This document shows, one piece after another, positions 8,013-16,258 of a stretch of 32,551 nt of DNA (its first letter is position 1; each line of letters opens with the position of its first letter). Source of the stretch: Clostridiales bacterium (lineage in GTDB: Bacteria; Bacillota; Clostridia; Lachnospirales; Lachnospiraceae). The stretch spans positions 1 through 32,551 of the forward strand of contig JAJQDO010000227.1 in NCBI GenBank assembly GCA_021202175.1, read 5' to 3'. The notes below the pieces were generated by a model. It saw only the letters and a list, made by a program, of their open reading frames with translations. It was not told the origin of the DNA and searched no databases. The translations under genes and the position numbers were made by a program.

Positions 8013-9530
8013 ATGCCAATCGCAGCCTGTTATGTGCGCGTCTCCACTGAAAATCAACGAGAAAATTATAGTATTGCAGAACAAACCGCCAGACTTAAGG
8101 CCTTTTGCCAAGCAAAGGACATCACTATCGGAAATTTTTTCACAGACAGCGGCTACTCCGGTGGAAATGTCCATCGACCGGCGCTGCAGAAAATGTTATC
8201 CAGCCTGAAAGATTTCGATACAGTGATTGTGTATAAACTGGACCGCCTGTCCCGCAGTCAAAAAGACACCCTCCGTCTCAGCGAAGATTATGTTCTGGCA
8301 CAAAATATCAATTTTATCTCCGTCTGTGAGAATTTTGATACCTCCACGCCTTTTGGCCGGGCCACCATCGGATTATTATCCATCTTTGCTCAACTTGAAA
8401 AAGATCAGATTACCGAACGTTTTACCATGGGACGGATTGGCCGGGCCAAAAACGGCTATTACCACGGCGGTCCCCATGCTCCAACCGGATACGACTATGT
8501 GGACGGCCGCTTGGTCATAAATGTCTATGAGGCCATGCAAATACAGGAATTATTCTAACGGTTCGAAAAGGGTTACTCCATACACAATTGCTGGCGTTAT
8601 ATGCAGGAACATTACTCAACAAAATATGGAAATTGGAAAAGCGAAACTCTTGTGCGCAATATTTTACAAAATGAGGTCTACATAGGACGGGTGACTTTTG
8701 GCGGTGTTTCCTATCCTGGAAAACACCGCCCCATCGTCTCGGAACAACTATTTTATCATGTACAGGACATGTTGAAAGAACGTCAGCAACGCTCTCCCCA
8801 AAATACTCAAACCATTTCAAATGCCCAAAGCACTCCAAATACTGCAAAACGTCCCTTCCAGGCTTCCACTCTGCTTTCCGGACTGCTGTACTGCAAAAAA
8901 TGTGGTGCCCGTTATCATGGCGAACATGGAAATTACACCTGCTACAGCCGCAGTAAAGGCGACAAAAAATACATCCGTAACCCCGCCTGCAAAAATCGGA
9001 AATGGAAGATTGCAGAACTGGATGCTCTCGTGACTGATATTTTATGCCGCCTTGATTTTGAAGCATTAGAGTTATCTCCATTAAACATGTTTTCATTAGA
9101 CACGGCTCTTTCAGGCACAGATACTTCCTGTCGTTTCCCAGCAAAGGAAGATTATCAAGAGAGAATCACTGCTATCGAAAGTGAACAGAAAAATTTAGAA
9201 GAACAAACCTCCCGCTTATTAAACCTTTATCAATTAGGAACGATTTCCTTCGATATGATTTCGGCAAAAGCAGAAGAAGTGCAAGGGGAAAAAGATCGAC
9301 TGGATAAAGAAGCGAAAACACTGGCGAAATGGGCTGATTCAAAGATATCCGAAACTTCTGATCTTTTTATCCCTTATGACAGAGATTACAATCTTTCCGC
9401 AGCAAAACAACTGCATCATCTCCTCACCTCTGCATCCTTGCCGGAAAGAAGGACCTGTGTACAACTTCTCATCTATAAGATTATCCTCGATGAGGAAAAT
9501 GTGGAGATTTTATTAAACGACATAATTTGA
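8013..9530 (+). pseudogene. Large serine recombinase, one in-frame stop
   Basis: This frame encodes a 505-position large serine recombinase (TnpX/TndX-like site-specific integrase) broken by a single TAA at 8556-8558. The resolvase domain comes first, with the catalytic serine S11 in YVRVSTENQ, GYSGGNVHRPAL and KLDRLSRS. The recombinase domain follows after the stop (GYSIHNCWRYM, YIGRVTFGG, PIVSEQLF). Then come a zinc ribbon (LLYCKKCGARYHG, with C-Y-S and PACKNR completing the cysteines) and a long coiled coil (about residues 375-430). The frame is the same on both sides of the stop and the sequence between is typical of the family, so one nucleotide change explains the break. A GGAGG site precedes ATG 8013. 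It is the obvious enzyme for integration of this element; the split product should be inactive without readthrough. Confidence 0.88.
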
Positions 9531-9580
9531 AAAACATATAGAAATATTTTCAGTATTTCCATTTGCGCCAATTTTTTCCA

Positions 9581-9609
9581 TTGATAATAACTACCTTTAC
9601 AATTATAAT
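9581..9609 (+). promoter_or_regulatory. Promoter of hicAB
   Basis: TTGATA (9581-9586), a 17-bp spacer and TATAAT (9604-9609) lie about 75 bp upstream of hicA and 50 bp after the recombinase stop. This suggests the toxin-antitoxin pair is transcribed on its own. Confidence 0.65.
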
Positions 9610-9682
9610 GAAAATCCAATATCCTCACCCCATGAATCACTAACAAAAACTGACTGGTAATCAAGAATGGATGGTGATATAA

Positions 9683-9919
9683 TTGTCAAAAGATATATAT
9701 AATGATATTATGTGCGGAAAATGTGACACTAATATACGTTTTTCTGACTTAAGAAAATTTCTGGGAAATTCAGGGTTTTCTTGCAGAATTAAAGGAGATC
9801 ATTTTATCTACTCACGCGATGATATTAATGAAATTATTAACATACAACCAGATAAAAGCAAAGCGAAACCATACCAAGTCAAACAAATAAGAATGCTTTT
9901 TATAAAATATGAAATTTAG
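9683..9919 (+). CDS. hicA: HicA family mRNA interferase toxin
   Basis: This small basic 78-residue protein resembles HicA toxins, which fold like a double-stranded RNA-binding domain and cleave mRNA. The pattern SDLRKFLGNSGF, then RIKGDHFIY with the conserved histidine (H40), then PDKSKAKPYQVKQI matches the family. The domain occupies about residues 18-78. The start is TTG at 9683 with GGTGAT upstream; the nearest in-frame upstream ATG is followed at once by a stop, and another Met (position 10) is a possible alternative. The gene order, toxin before antitoxin, is usual for hicAB, and the antitoxin follows after 10 nt. Confidence 0.82.
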   Translation: MSKDIYNDIMCGKCDTNIRFSDLRKFLGNSGFSCRIKGDHFIYSRDDINEIINIQPDKSKAKPYQVKQIRMLFIKYEI

Positions 9920-9929
9920 GAGGTTTACA

Positions 9930-10145
9930 ATGACTAAATATTCTATGATTGTATCCTGGTCAGCCGATGACAACTGCTATATAGTGGCTGTGCCCGATTT
10001 ACCAGGTTGTATGGCTGATGGGAAAACACCACAGGAAGCGGTAGAAAATGCACAAGTAATCATATCAGAATGGATTGAAACAGCAGAAGAACTTGGAAGA
10101 GAAATTCCAAAACCTCTTTTTACCAATAAAAATCTGGTAATGTAA
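9930..10145 (+). CDS. hicB: HicB family antitoxin
   Basis: This 71-residue protein has the HicB partial-RNase-H fold pattern: YSMIVSWSADDNCYIVAVPDLPGCMADGKTP followed by EAVENAQ. It should bind and neutralise HicA. ATG 9930 is preferred over the frame start at 9909 because AGGAGG lies 6 nt upstream of it. The usual C-terminal helix-turn-helix or ribbon-helix-helix domain is absent or very short, so autoregulation by this protein alone is doubtful. A strong terminator hairpin follows about 100 bp downstream. The pair probably stabilises the element in the chromosome. Confidence 0.87.
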   Translation: MTKYSMIVSWSADDNCYIVAVPDLPGCMADGKTPQEAVENAQVIISEWIETAEELGREIPKPLFTNKNLVM

Positions 10146-10243
10146 ACGATCATATTCATCTAATATTTATGATCATATCTTAAGATGTCTAAAACAAACT
10201 TAGGTATAGAGAAAATAGGAAGCAAAATCCTTATAGCAAGCAT

Positions 10244-10271
10244 GGGGCTGTTGGGATGGACAGCCCCTTTT
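10244..10271 (+). terminator. Terminator after hicAB
   Basis: GGGGCTGT (10244-10251) and ACAGCCCC (10260-10267) form a perfect 8-bp GC-rich stem with an 8-nt loop followed by TTTT. It is an intrinsic terminator for plus-strand transcripts, placed between hicB and the convergent ATPase gene. Confidence 0.85.
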
Positions 10272-10369
10272 AATAAGTCTATCATATACACTAGGAACTG
10301 CTCCATCGCCTTCCAGTTCACAGTTCACGGAACAAATAGTGAAAAATGTTTTCACACTATTTCCATATC

Positions 10370-11950
10370 TCACACTGTAATCTCCCACAGCACTTTGTCC
10401 CCCATTTTGATTTCCTTTACACCAGTTTCTTTCTTTTTATTGAAGCGAAAAGTCAGCATATATCCTTTCTCCAAATGTAACTGTTCAAGGTATCCACACA
10501 GCTGTTTTTCACCGTCTGCATTATACTTCGGCCCATACCAGATTTTGGTCTCAATTACATATTGTTCGCCCAGATAATCTTCTACAATATCGGTTCGCTT
10601 CTCATCTCTCGTCTGTGATTCAATATAATAATTCCCCGTACCATTGATTACCGGTTTCAGATACATCAGAAAAATCTTTCGCGCGTATTTTTCAACAAAT
10701 TTCTGATCATTATCCGTATAGACATATGCATAATGTTCCGCAAATCTGCGCAACAACGTCTCCATATCCAGTCTTCCATCCACGATAAACTGACTTTTAT
10801 TCAGTTCCGCAGCCTTTTTTGTGACATTGCCGGTTTCCTCTTCAGAAAGGAAATAATCATACAGCACCACCTCAAAAATACGATTGGAAACAGCTACACG
10901 CCCATTTATAGCCTTAATATAGTCAAACATCTTAGCAAGGTTCAGCACTTCATTATAGGCATTAAAAGCAATGGATTCCCCTTCAAAGAGTATACGTCTC
11001 ATCACCTCTTTTAACTCTGGATAATCCTCGAGTTGTTTAATCATATCCTCAAACAACGGTATTCTATCACTCTCTATCCGCTTTACAGCCTCCACTACAC
11101 CTTTTGCCGTCCATGTTGCCTTGCGATCAGGAAAACCAGCAGTACTAGTAATATTTTCATCCAAATGTTTACATATATCGGATACCAGCACAGGATACCC
11201 GGAGCTATAATCATAAATCATCTGTGAAATAGCATCAATATCCATTCCTGTATGATAATCCTCTTCGTATTCTTCGAGCATCCCGGCAATTTCCTTCTTT
11301 GAAAAGCTTAAATCTTCCTCAAATTTTACAGCAACGTTCCAGGGACTATTATATTTATGCACCTTTTCCGGACGAATTTTTAATTTTAGATTTTTCATAT
11401 CGTAAACACCGGCAAGAATAATACTGTGAAATGTAAAATCTCTCCCATTTTCCCGCTGAATGTATTTATCACGCAACATACCAAGAAGTTGAAGCATCAA
11501 CTGATTATCAGATGCCCTGTCCACTTCATCTATCATTAAAATAACTCTTTTGTCGCTATCAGCACAAAGTTTTGTTATCCTTGAATCCAAATCTGAAAAT
11601 GGATCTCTTTCTTCAATCTCCTCTTCCCAATCATGAATCATTACTTCCGGCACGTGCTCCAGCTTTAATTCCTTCCCGATTCGCTTCACGAAACCGGATA
11701 CCATTCGAAGTTCTGTTGCGAACATACTTTCAGCCCCTTCAAAACTAATCTGCAGACAGTAATATTTATCATGAAGTCTTCCGGCCAGCATATTTAAGGT
11801 CGTCGTTTTTCCGTACTGTCTTCCTCGATTAATCGCAAAGTAATTACCTGGTTCGACATACTTTTCTATCATCCGATCTATTTTCTCTGAAATGTCTACC
11901 ATATAATGTTTTTGGGGATTACAGACAACCGCTGTATTAAATATCTTCAT
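10370..11950 (-). CDS. AAA ATPase with PD-(D/E)XK nuclease-like C-terminus
   Basis: This 526-residue protein has Walker A GRQYGKTT at 43-50 and Walker B ILMIDE at 137-142. The lid/winged-helix region ends near 350. The C-terminal 110 residues have the PD-(D/E)XK signature, seen as RTDIVEDYLG then YVIETKIW, followed by a helix with QLCGYLEQL. It belongs to the AAA-like ATPases often annotated with a DUF1703/PD-(D/E)XK domain, a family of unknown function. It is related in layout, but not closely in sequence, to the DUF4143 ATPases at 4156 and 16259. The ATG has GGAGG 6 nt upstream. Two phased repeats of the same sequence family as the array at 17616 lie 61-110 bp upstream. It is cargo of the feoB element. 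Confidence 0.82.
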   Translation of the reverse strand: MKIFNTAVVCNPQKHYMVDISEKIDRMIEKYVEPGNYFAINRGRQYGKTTTLNMLAGRLHDKYYCLQISFEGAESMFATELRMVSGFVKRIGKELKLEHVPEVMIHDWEEEIEERDPFSDLDSRITKLCADSDKRVILMIDEVDRASDNQLMLQLLGMLRDKYIQRENGRDFTFHSIILAGVYDMKNLKLKIRPEKVHKYNSPWNVAVKFEEDLSFSKKEIAGMLEEYEEDYHTGMDIDAISQMIYDYSSGYPVLVSDICKHLDENITSTAGFPDRKATWTAKGVVEAVKRIESDRIPLFEDMIKQLEDYPELKEVMRRILFEGESIAFNAYNEVLNLAKMFDYIKAINGRVAVSNRIFEVVLYDYFLSEEETGNVTKKAAELNKSQFIVDGRLDMETLLRRFAEHYAYVYTDNDQKFVEKYARKIFLMYLKPVINGTGNYYIESQTRDEKRTDIVEDYLGEQYVIETKIWYGPKYNADGEKQLCGYLEQLHLEKGYMLTFRFNKKKETGVKEIKMGDKVLWEITV

Positions 11951-12010
11951 GAAGGGCCTCCATTTCCCGTTGGTTCTCTTTTCATTGGAATAAGAACATA
12001 AAACCTATTG

Positions 12011-12059
12011 ATCTATCGCAAAATTTATATTCCGTTTTTTCTGCAAAATCGCAATTTTT
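12011..12059. repeat. Two phased repeats (family B) upstream of ATPase
   Basis: CAAAATCGCAATTTTT at 12044-12059 differs by one base from the repeat at 17616-17763. A partial copy (TCGCAAAATTT within 12011-12026) starts exactly 33 bp away. The preceding TTTTTTCTG is also shared with the copies at 17649 and 17715. The pair lies in the gap between the ATPase start and the truncated regulator gene. Confidence 0.7.
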
Positions 12060-12077
12060 ACGTTTCTATAACATTTT

Positions 12078-12614
12078 CTAATTCTTCCAATCTTCTTCCT
12101 CAATCAGAATCTTCCAATAACCTTTTTGGCTGCTTCCTATTCTCTTCAAAATATTTTTACCCTTAAATTTATCAATATAATACTTCACCCGTTCTCTCTT
12201 CCAACCCAACTCCATCGCTATCTCCTTTTGTGTGACGAACGGATTACGATGAATTACATTCAACACTTCTCTATCAGCAGTACTTAAATTATTTTTCATA
12301 TTCTGAATATTATTTCTATCATCTTTGGTCGGACATGAGTTACCTTGGGTAGGATCGACCACCCCAAACTGATCAAAAAGCTGCTCATTACGAAACAGAT
12401 TCATCCGGAAATCGCTCCCCCTGTCAATCAATTCCGGCTCCCGCAATCCGGATTCTGTTGCGTGTTTCAGTATCTTAGGGGTTCCGCTTCCCCATGCCTC
12501 AATCAGATTCATATAAGAAAAGGGTTCTGCTATTCCCCGATTTCTAATTTTTGAGATTCCTGTCTTCATTTGTTCTATTGTAATATCCCTATTTAATTTT
12601 AACTTAACATAAAA
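12078..12614 (-). pseudogene. 5'-truncated AlbA/HATPase-type regulator
   Basis: This frame is the C-terminal part of the putative transcriptional regulators that combine an AlbA_2 DNA-binding domain with HATPase_c_4. The diagnostic segment is SKIRNRGIAEPFSYMNLIEAWGSGTPKIL followed by EPELIDRGSDFRMNLFR. A C-terminal winged helix follows (DREVLNVIHRNPFVTQKEIAMELGWKRERVKYYIDKF). An ATG exists at 12569, but the family-like sequence continues upstream of it (KLNRDITIEQ) to a stop near 12615. The gene has therefore lost its first two thirds next to the right end of the element. A 163-residue product could still be made, but no clear ribosome binding site was seen. Confidence 0.7.
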
Positions 12615-12666
12615 TCATCAAGCTTTCAAGCTATGAATAAATAGATAAAAAACAGAGATTCCCAGT

Positions 12667-12678
12667 CCATGTGCATGG
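12667..12678. repeat. attR core, 12-bp direct repeat
   Basis: This is the right copy of CCATGTGCATGG. The sequence to its left is element DNA (gattcccagt) and the sequence to its right continues feoB (GFSCNAAG). It is identical in sequence and orientation to 7480-7491. Confidence 0.8.
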
Positions 12679-13541
12679 GCTTCAGCTGCAATGCCGCCGG
12701 TGTGGCCGGGTGCCGGATTATCGATTCGCCCCGGGAACGGCTTCTGGCGATTCTAACCAATAATTTCGTTCCCTGCAACGGGCGATTTCCGGCACTGCTT
12801 ACACTGATCACCCTCTTCTTTGTAGGCGCAACGAATGACACAGGCGGTACAGTCGGTGGCGTAAGTGGTGCAGGCTCTACCTTACTCTCTGCCGTATTCC
12901 TCACGGGAATCATCCTCCTTGGCATCGGCGCGACCTTTCTGGTCACAAGAATCCTCTCCGCGACGATTCTGAAAGGCGTCCCTTCCTCCTTCACGCTGGA
13001 ACTGCCGCCTTACCGGAGACCACAGATAGGCAAGGTTATCGTCCGTTCCGTCTTCGACCGGACACTCTTCGTCCTGGGCAGAGCCGCCGCCGTGGCCGCT
13101 CCTGCCGGAATGGTCATCTGGCTGATGGCCAACATATCCATCCAAGGCAGCAGTATTCTTGCCATCTGTGCCCGCTTCCTTGATCCTCTCGGACAATGGA
13201 TGGGGTTGGACGGCGTCATCCTCATGGCATTTATCCTGGGGTTCCCAGCCAATGAAATCGTCATTCCTGTCATGCTCATGGCCTACACGGCACAGGGTAA
13301 TCTCGTGGAGACTACGAACCTGCTGGAAATGAAAGAACTTTTCCTTGCCAACGGCTGGACTACCGTCACTGCTCTTTGCACGATGGTCTTTTTCCTGATG
13401 CACTGGCCGTGTTCTACCACACTGCTAACTATAAAAAAGGAAACCGGAAGCTGGAGATGGACGGCATTGGCCGCCATTTTGCCTACAGTTCTTGGAATCA
13501 TTTGCTGTATGGGGATTCATTTTGCAGGACTCATATTTTAA
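12667..13541 (+). pseudogene. feoB: FeoB, C-terminal part
   Basis: This is the remainder of the FeoB membrane domain, starting at the right repeat of the element. It opens with MCMGFSCNAAGVAGCRIIDSP, the conserved gate motif that joins directly to ACGKQALT at the end of the left part. It contains several hydrophobic membrane segments, and the frame ends at TAA 13541. A 290-codon frame starting at ATG 12669 can be drawn, but that ATG is an internal FeoB methionine without a ribosome binding site. The fragment lacks the G domain and half of the transport core. A bidirectional terminator follows 17 bp after the stop. It regains function only if the element excises. Confidence 0.92.
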
Positions 13542-13557
13542 TGTTCATTTTATAGCC

Positions 13558-13597
13558 AAAATCAGCACCACCCGTCAAACAAGTGGTGCTGATTTTT
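13558..13597. terminator. Bidirectional terminator between feoB and the GH3 gene
   Basis: AAAATCAGCACCAC (13558-13571) and GTGGTGCTGATTTT (13583-13596) form a perfect 14-bp stem with an 11-nt loop. There are runs of T on the plus side and of A on the other, so it can serve both convergent genes. Confidence 0.9.
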
Positions 13598-13607
13598 GTT
13601 TTTGTAT

Positions 13608-16094
13608 CTATTCCATGCTGTCCGCTTTCTTCTTCACCTTTCTCTGGCGAAAGAAACCAGAGATAATCTGGCCAAGCCCGCCAAAGAAGTGGCCGTTAAC
13701 CGCCTTGAGGATGCCCTCTACCATATACTGGCTGCAGATGCCGCCGGCCATCTTGCCGATGCCACGAAAAGGCATGTTGTAGATGAACATGATGTTTAAG
13801 TCCGGTTTGCCTTTGGCCATGCTTTTATCCAGCATATTGGTCATGATCATGTAGATCAGTCTCGCCACGCCGCCCTTGGCATAGTACAACTGGCTGATAG
13901 CGTCATTTTCTTCCAGCGTACCGCTCCAACTACCGTCCAGAATCTCATGCCCCAGAAGTTTTGCAAACTGGTCATCCGACACTGCCGCAATATCGCATTT
14001 CGCATAAGCCGAAATGTCTTTCAGCGCTATCGGTGCCGGGGCTCCGGAGCCTTCCACCATCACGCTGGTTTCAAGTCGGATGTCCTCGCAGCTCGCCCCG
14101 ACCATGATATTATATTCACCGCCATCGATCTCGAAACGGCCGGTCTTCGTATTAAAATAACGGAACGCTTTGTCATCAAGGGCGATTGTTACCGTTTTGG
14201 ACTCGCCTGCTTTCAGGAATACCTTCTGAAAGCCCTTCAATTCTCTTTCCGGCCGATAAACACTGCCGTCTTTCGCGCCAACATAGACCTGTACCACTTC
14301 CGCGCCATCCCGGTCTCCAGTATTAGCCAGGGTAAATGTTACAACAGGATTCTCGCAGGCTATAGCGTTCCTCTGTCCCGCCTTTTCTTTCGTTCCTTTT
14401 GTTGTCATTGACCCCACTTTCAAATCACTGTAAGCAAAGGTAGTATAGGAGAGCCCGTAGCCGAAGGGGAAGCGGACGGGAACCTTCGCGGTCGTAAAAT
14501 ACCGGTATCCCACATAGAGACCCTCGCGGTATTCCGCGTTCCTCTGCTTCGCTGGAAAATACGGTGCGGAAGGCGTGTCTTCGTATTTAAATGGATAGGT
14601 TTCATTCAACTTACCGGAAGGATTCACTCGGCCAAGCAGGGCGTTCAACATAGCTGCCGCTCCAGCCTGTCCACTCAGATATCCGTGGATCACTGCTTCA
14701 CAGTCGTCGATCCAATCCATCTCGATGGCGGAACCACCTGATAAGACTGCCACCACATGGGGATTCACCTTTGCCACCTTATGCAACAGCCGAACCTGGC
14801 TGTCCGGTATGCGCATATGTTCGCGATCGAGGCCTTCCGATTCGGATATCTCATCCAGTCCGATGTAGAGGAGGACGACATCGGCTTTTTGGGCTGCTTC
14901 CACCGCTCCCTTTTCCATGGCGTCATCTGCGGGGCCCGTCCGCGGATACCCCTTGGCATAAGCAGTCATGATAAGCGGGAAATCTCCGATCACCCCGATT
15001 GTACTGTCGATCTTCTTCGGATTGACGACGGAAGACCCGGCGCCCTGATAGCGCGGCGTCTCGGCAAAATCTCCGATCACAGCCACTTTCGTGCCTTCAG
15101 CCAGCGGCAGGATATCATTCTCGTTCTTTAAGAGCACGATGCTCTGCTCTGCCGCCTTCTGTGCCATCTTATGATGTGCCTCCTGATCAAAATCTCTGCC
15201 TTTTACCTTATCCACCGCTTCCCGGCAGGACATCGTCGCCTCCAGGAACTCGGTCACACGCCGGTCGATCATGGCCTCGCTGATCTTGCCATCCTTGACC
15301 GCCTGAATCAGTTCCTCATCCGAATCCCCGCCGGTCGTCGGCATCTCCAGATGAGATCCGGCCGCCACACCGGCCACATGGTCATTGGAAGCGCCCCAGT
15401 CAGACACAACGAAACCGTCAAATCCCCATTCATCCCGCAAAATCTCCTGAAGCAGATGCTCGTTCTCATTGGCATAGACGCCGTTAATGCGATTATAAGA
15501 GGACATGATGGATCTCGGTTTTGCTTCACGCACTGCAATCTCAAAGCCTGTCAGGTAGATTTCGCGCAATGTCCGCTCATCCACCACGGAATCGCTGGCC
15601 ATCCGGCGAATCTCCTGAGAATTGGCCGCAAAATGCTTCGGGCAGGCACCTACGCCCTGTGACTGAATCCCGCGCACGCACCCGGCTGCCATCTTACCCG
15701 CCAGGTATGGGTCCTCACTAAAGTACTCAAAATTCCGCCCGCAAAATGGGTTTCTCTTAATATTCATTCCCGGTCCAAGAAGCACACAGACGTCCTGAAA
15801 TGCCGCCTCCTCGCCAAGACACTGTCCGATCTCCTCACCCAGCGCCGGATCCCAACTGTTTGCGACCGTCGCCGCCGTCGGATAGCAGGTGGCCGGCACA
15901 CTGCCGTTCAAACCCAGCTGGTCGCTGGCACCCTCCTGCTTGCGGATGCCGTGAGGCCCATCGGATAACGTCACATTGGGAATCCCCAGCCGCTTCACCG
16001 AGCGAGACTGCCAGAAATCCTTGCCGGACAGAAGATAACATTTCTCCTCCAATGTCATATTCCTGACCGCTTCTTTTATGTCTTTGTTCTTCAT
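13608..16094 (-). CDS. GH3 family beta-glucosidase
   Basis: This 828-residue glycoside hydrolase family 3 enzyme probably releases glucose or another sugar from beta-linked oligosaccharides or plant glycosides. No signal peptide is seen, so it should be cytoplasmic. The (beta/alpha)8 domain contains KHFAANSQE (about 153-161) and the nucleophile Asp232 in VVSDWGA. The second domain has the usual SEGLDRE segment where the acid/base Glu is expected, followed by SGKLNETYP and PFGYGLSYTTF. An FnIII-like domain ends near residue 690. About 120 further residues (from DISAYAKC) are an extra C-terminal region common in Lachnospiraceae homologues. ATG 16094 is chosen because GGGAGGG lies upstream; the frame from 16139 has no such site. 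It stands as a single gene with a likely activator-dependent promoter. Confidence 0.92.
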   Translation of the reverse strand: MKNKDIKEAVRNMTLEEKCYLLSGKDFWQSRSVKRLGIPNVTLSDGPHGIRKQEGASDQLGLNGSVPATCYPTAATVANSWDPALGEEIGQCLGEEAAFQDVCVLLGPGMNIKRNPFCGRNFEYFSEDPYLAGKMAAGCVRGIQSQGVGACPKHFAANSQEIRRMASDSVVDERTLREIYLTGFEIAVREAKPRSIMSSYNRINGVYANENEHLLQEILRDEWGFDGFVVSDWGASNDHVAGVAAGSHLEMPTTGGDSDEELIQAVKDGKISEAMIDRRVTEFLEATMSCREAVDKVKGRDFDQEAHHKMAQKAAEQSIVLLKNENDILPLAEGTKVAVIGDFAETPRYQGAGSSVVNPKKIDSTIGVIGDFPLIMTAYAKGYPRTGPADDAMEKGAVEAAQKADVVLLYIGLDEISESEGLDREHMRIPDSQVRLLHKVAKVNPHVVAVLSGGSAIEMDWIDDCEAVIHGYLSGQAGAAAMLNALLGRVNPSGKLNETYPFKYEDTPSAPYFPAKQRNAEYREGLYVGYRYFTTAKVPVRFPFGYGLSYTTFAYSDLKVGSMTTKGTKEKAGQRNAIACENPVVTFTLANTGDRDGAEVVQVYVGAKDGSVYRPERELKGFQKVFLKAGESKTVTIALDDKAFRYFNTKTGRFEIDGGEYNIMVGASCEDIRLETSVMVEGSGAPAPIALKDISAYAKCDIAAVSDDQFAKLLGHEILDGSWSGTLEENDAISQLYYAKGGVARLIYMIMTNMLDKSMAKGKPDLNIMFIYNMPFRGIGKMAGGICSQYMVEGILKAVNGHFFGGLGQIISGFFRQRKVKKKADSME

Positions 16095-16143
16095 ACGATA
16101 CCCTCCCTTGCTTTTGCACTTTTGTCTATCAGGCCACAAAAGA

Positions 16144-16162
16144 TCTTAAAAACTTTTTAAGA
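16144..16162. promoter_or_regulatory. Inverted repeat at the GH3 transcription start
   Basis: TCTTAAAAA-c-TTTTTAAGA is a perfect 9-bp dyad around one base, just downstream of the probable -10 box TATAAT (minus strand 16170-16165). It overlaps the expected start of transcription, so a bound repressor would block it. A weak leader hairpin is the alternative. Confidence 0.45.
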
Positions 16163-16196
16163 GGATTATACCATTTCAACACGTTTAATATGAACT

Positions 16197-16231
16197 TTTT
16201 GCATAAACTGTTCGTATTTTGCATAAACTGT
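16197..16231. promoter_or_regulatory. Tandem direct repeats upstream of the GH3 promoter
   Basis: TTTTGCATAAACTGT occurs twice, at 16197-16211 and 16217-16231, starting 20 bp apart. On the minus strand they lie directly upstream of the -35 position of the GH3 promoter, whose -10 is TATAAT (16170-16165) and whose -35 is poor. Direct repeats about two helical turns apart next to a weak -35 are typical of activator sites, for example of AraC-type proteins. The regulator is not known. Confidence 0.6.
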
Positions 16232-16258
16232 CGTGTCCACAAAATTAACACACCGCAA

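Larger units (their letters stand above)
7480..12678. mobile_element. 5.19-kb integrative element inserted in feoB
   Basis: The boundaries are set by the direct repeat CCATGTGCATGG at 7480-7491 and 12667-12678 and by the exact feoB reading frame on both outer sides; the repeat-to-repeat unit is 5187 bp. Contents from left to right: tRNA-Gly(CCC), two small minus-strand open frames, a large serine recombinase with one in-frame stop, hicA and hicB, an AAA/PD-(D/E)XK ATPase with phased repeats, and a 5'-truncated AlbA/HATPase-type regulator. There are no conjugation or phage structural genes. It is therefore best seen as a small serine-recombinase element, possibly a decayed remnant of something larger. 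Because the recombinase is broken, excision would need help from elsewhere. Confidence 0.88.

Noticed and set aside
53-9530. Reassigned stop codons (TAA/TAG read as amino acids)
   Set aside because: TAA and TAG are also the natural ends of intact genes here (for example feoA, hicA, hicB and the 1774 gene), so a general reassignment does not fit.
7480-12678. Intein or group II intron in feoB
   Set aside because: There is no protein-splicing domain, reverse transcriptase or intron RNA structure; a serine recombinase and a 12-bp repeat explain the insertion.
12669-13541. A separate 290-residue membrane protein gene
   Set aside because: Its ATG is an internal FeoB methionine within the attachment core, with no ribosome binding site; the frame joins exactly to the upstream feoB half.
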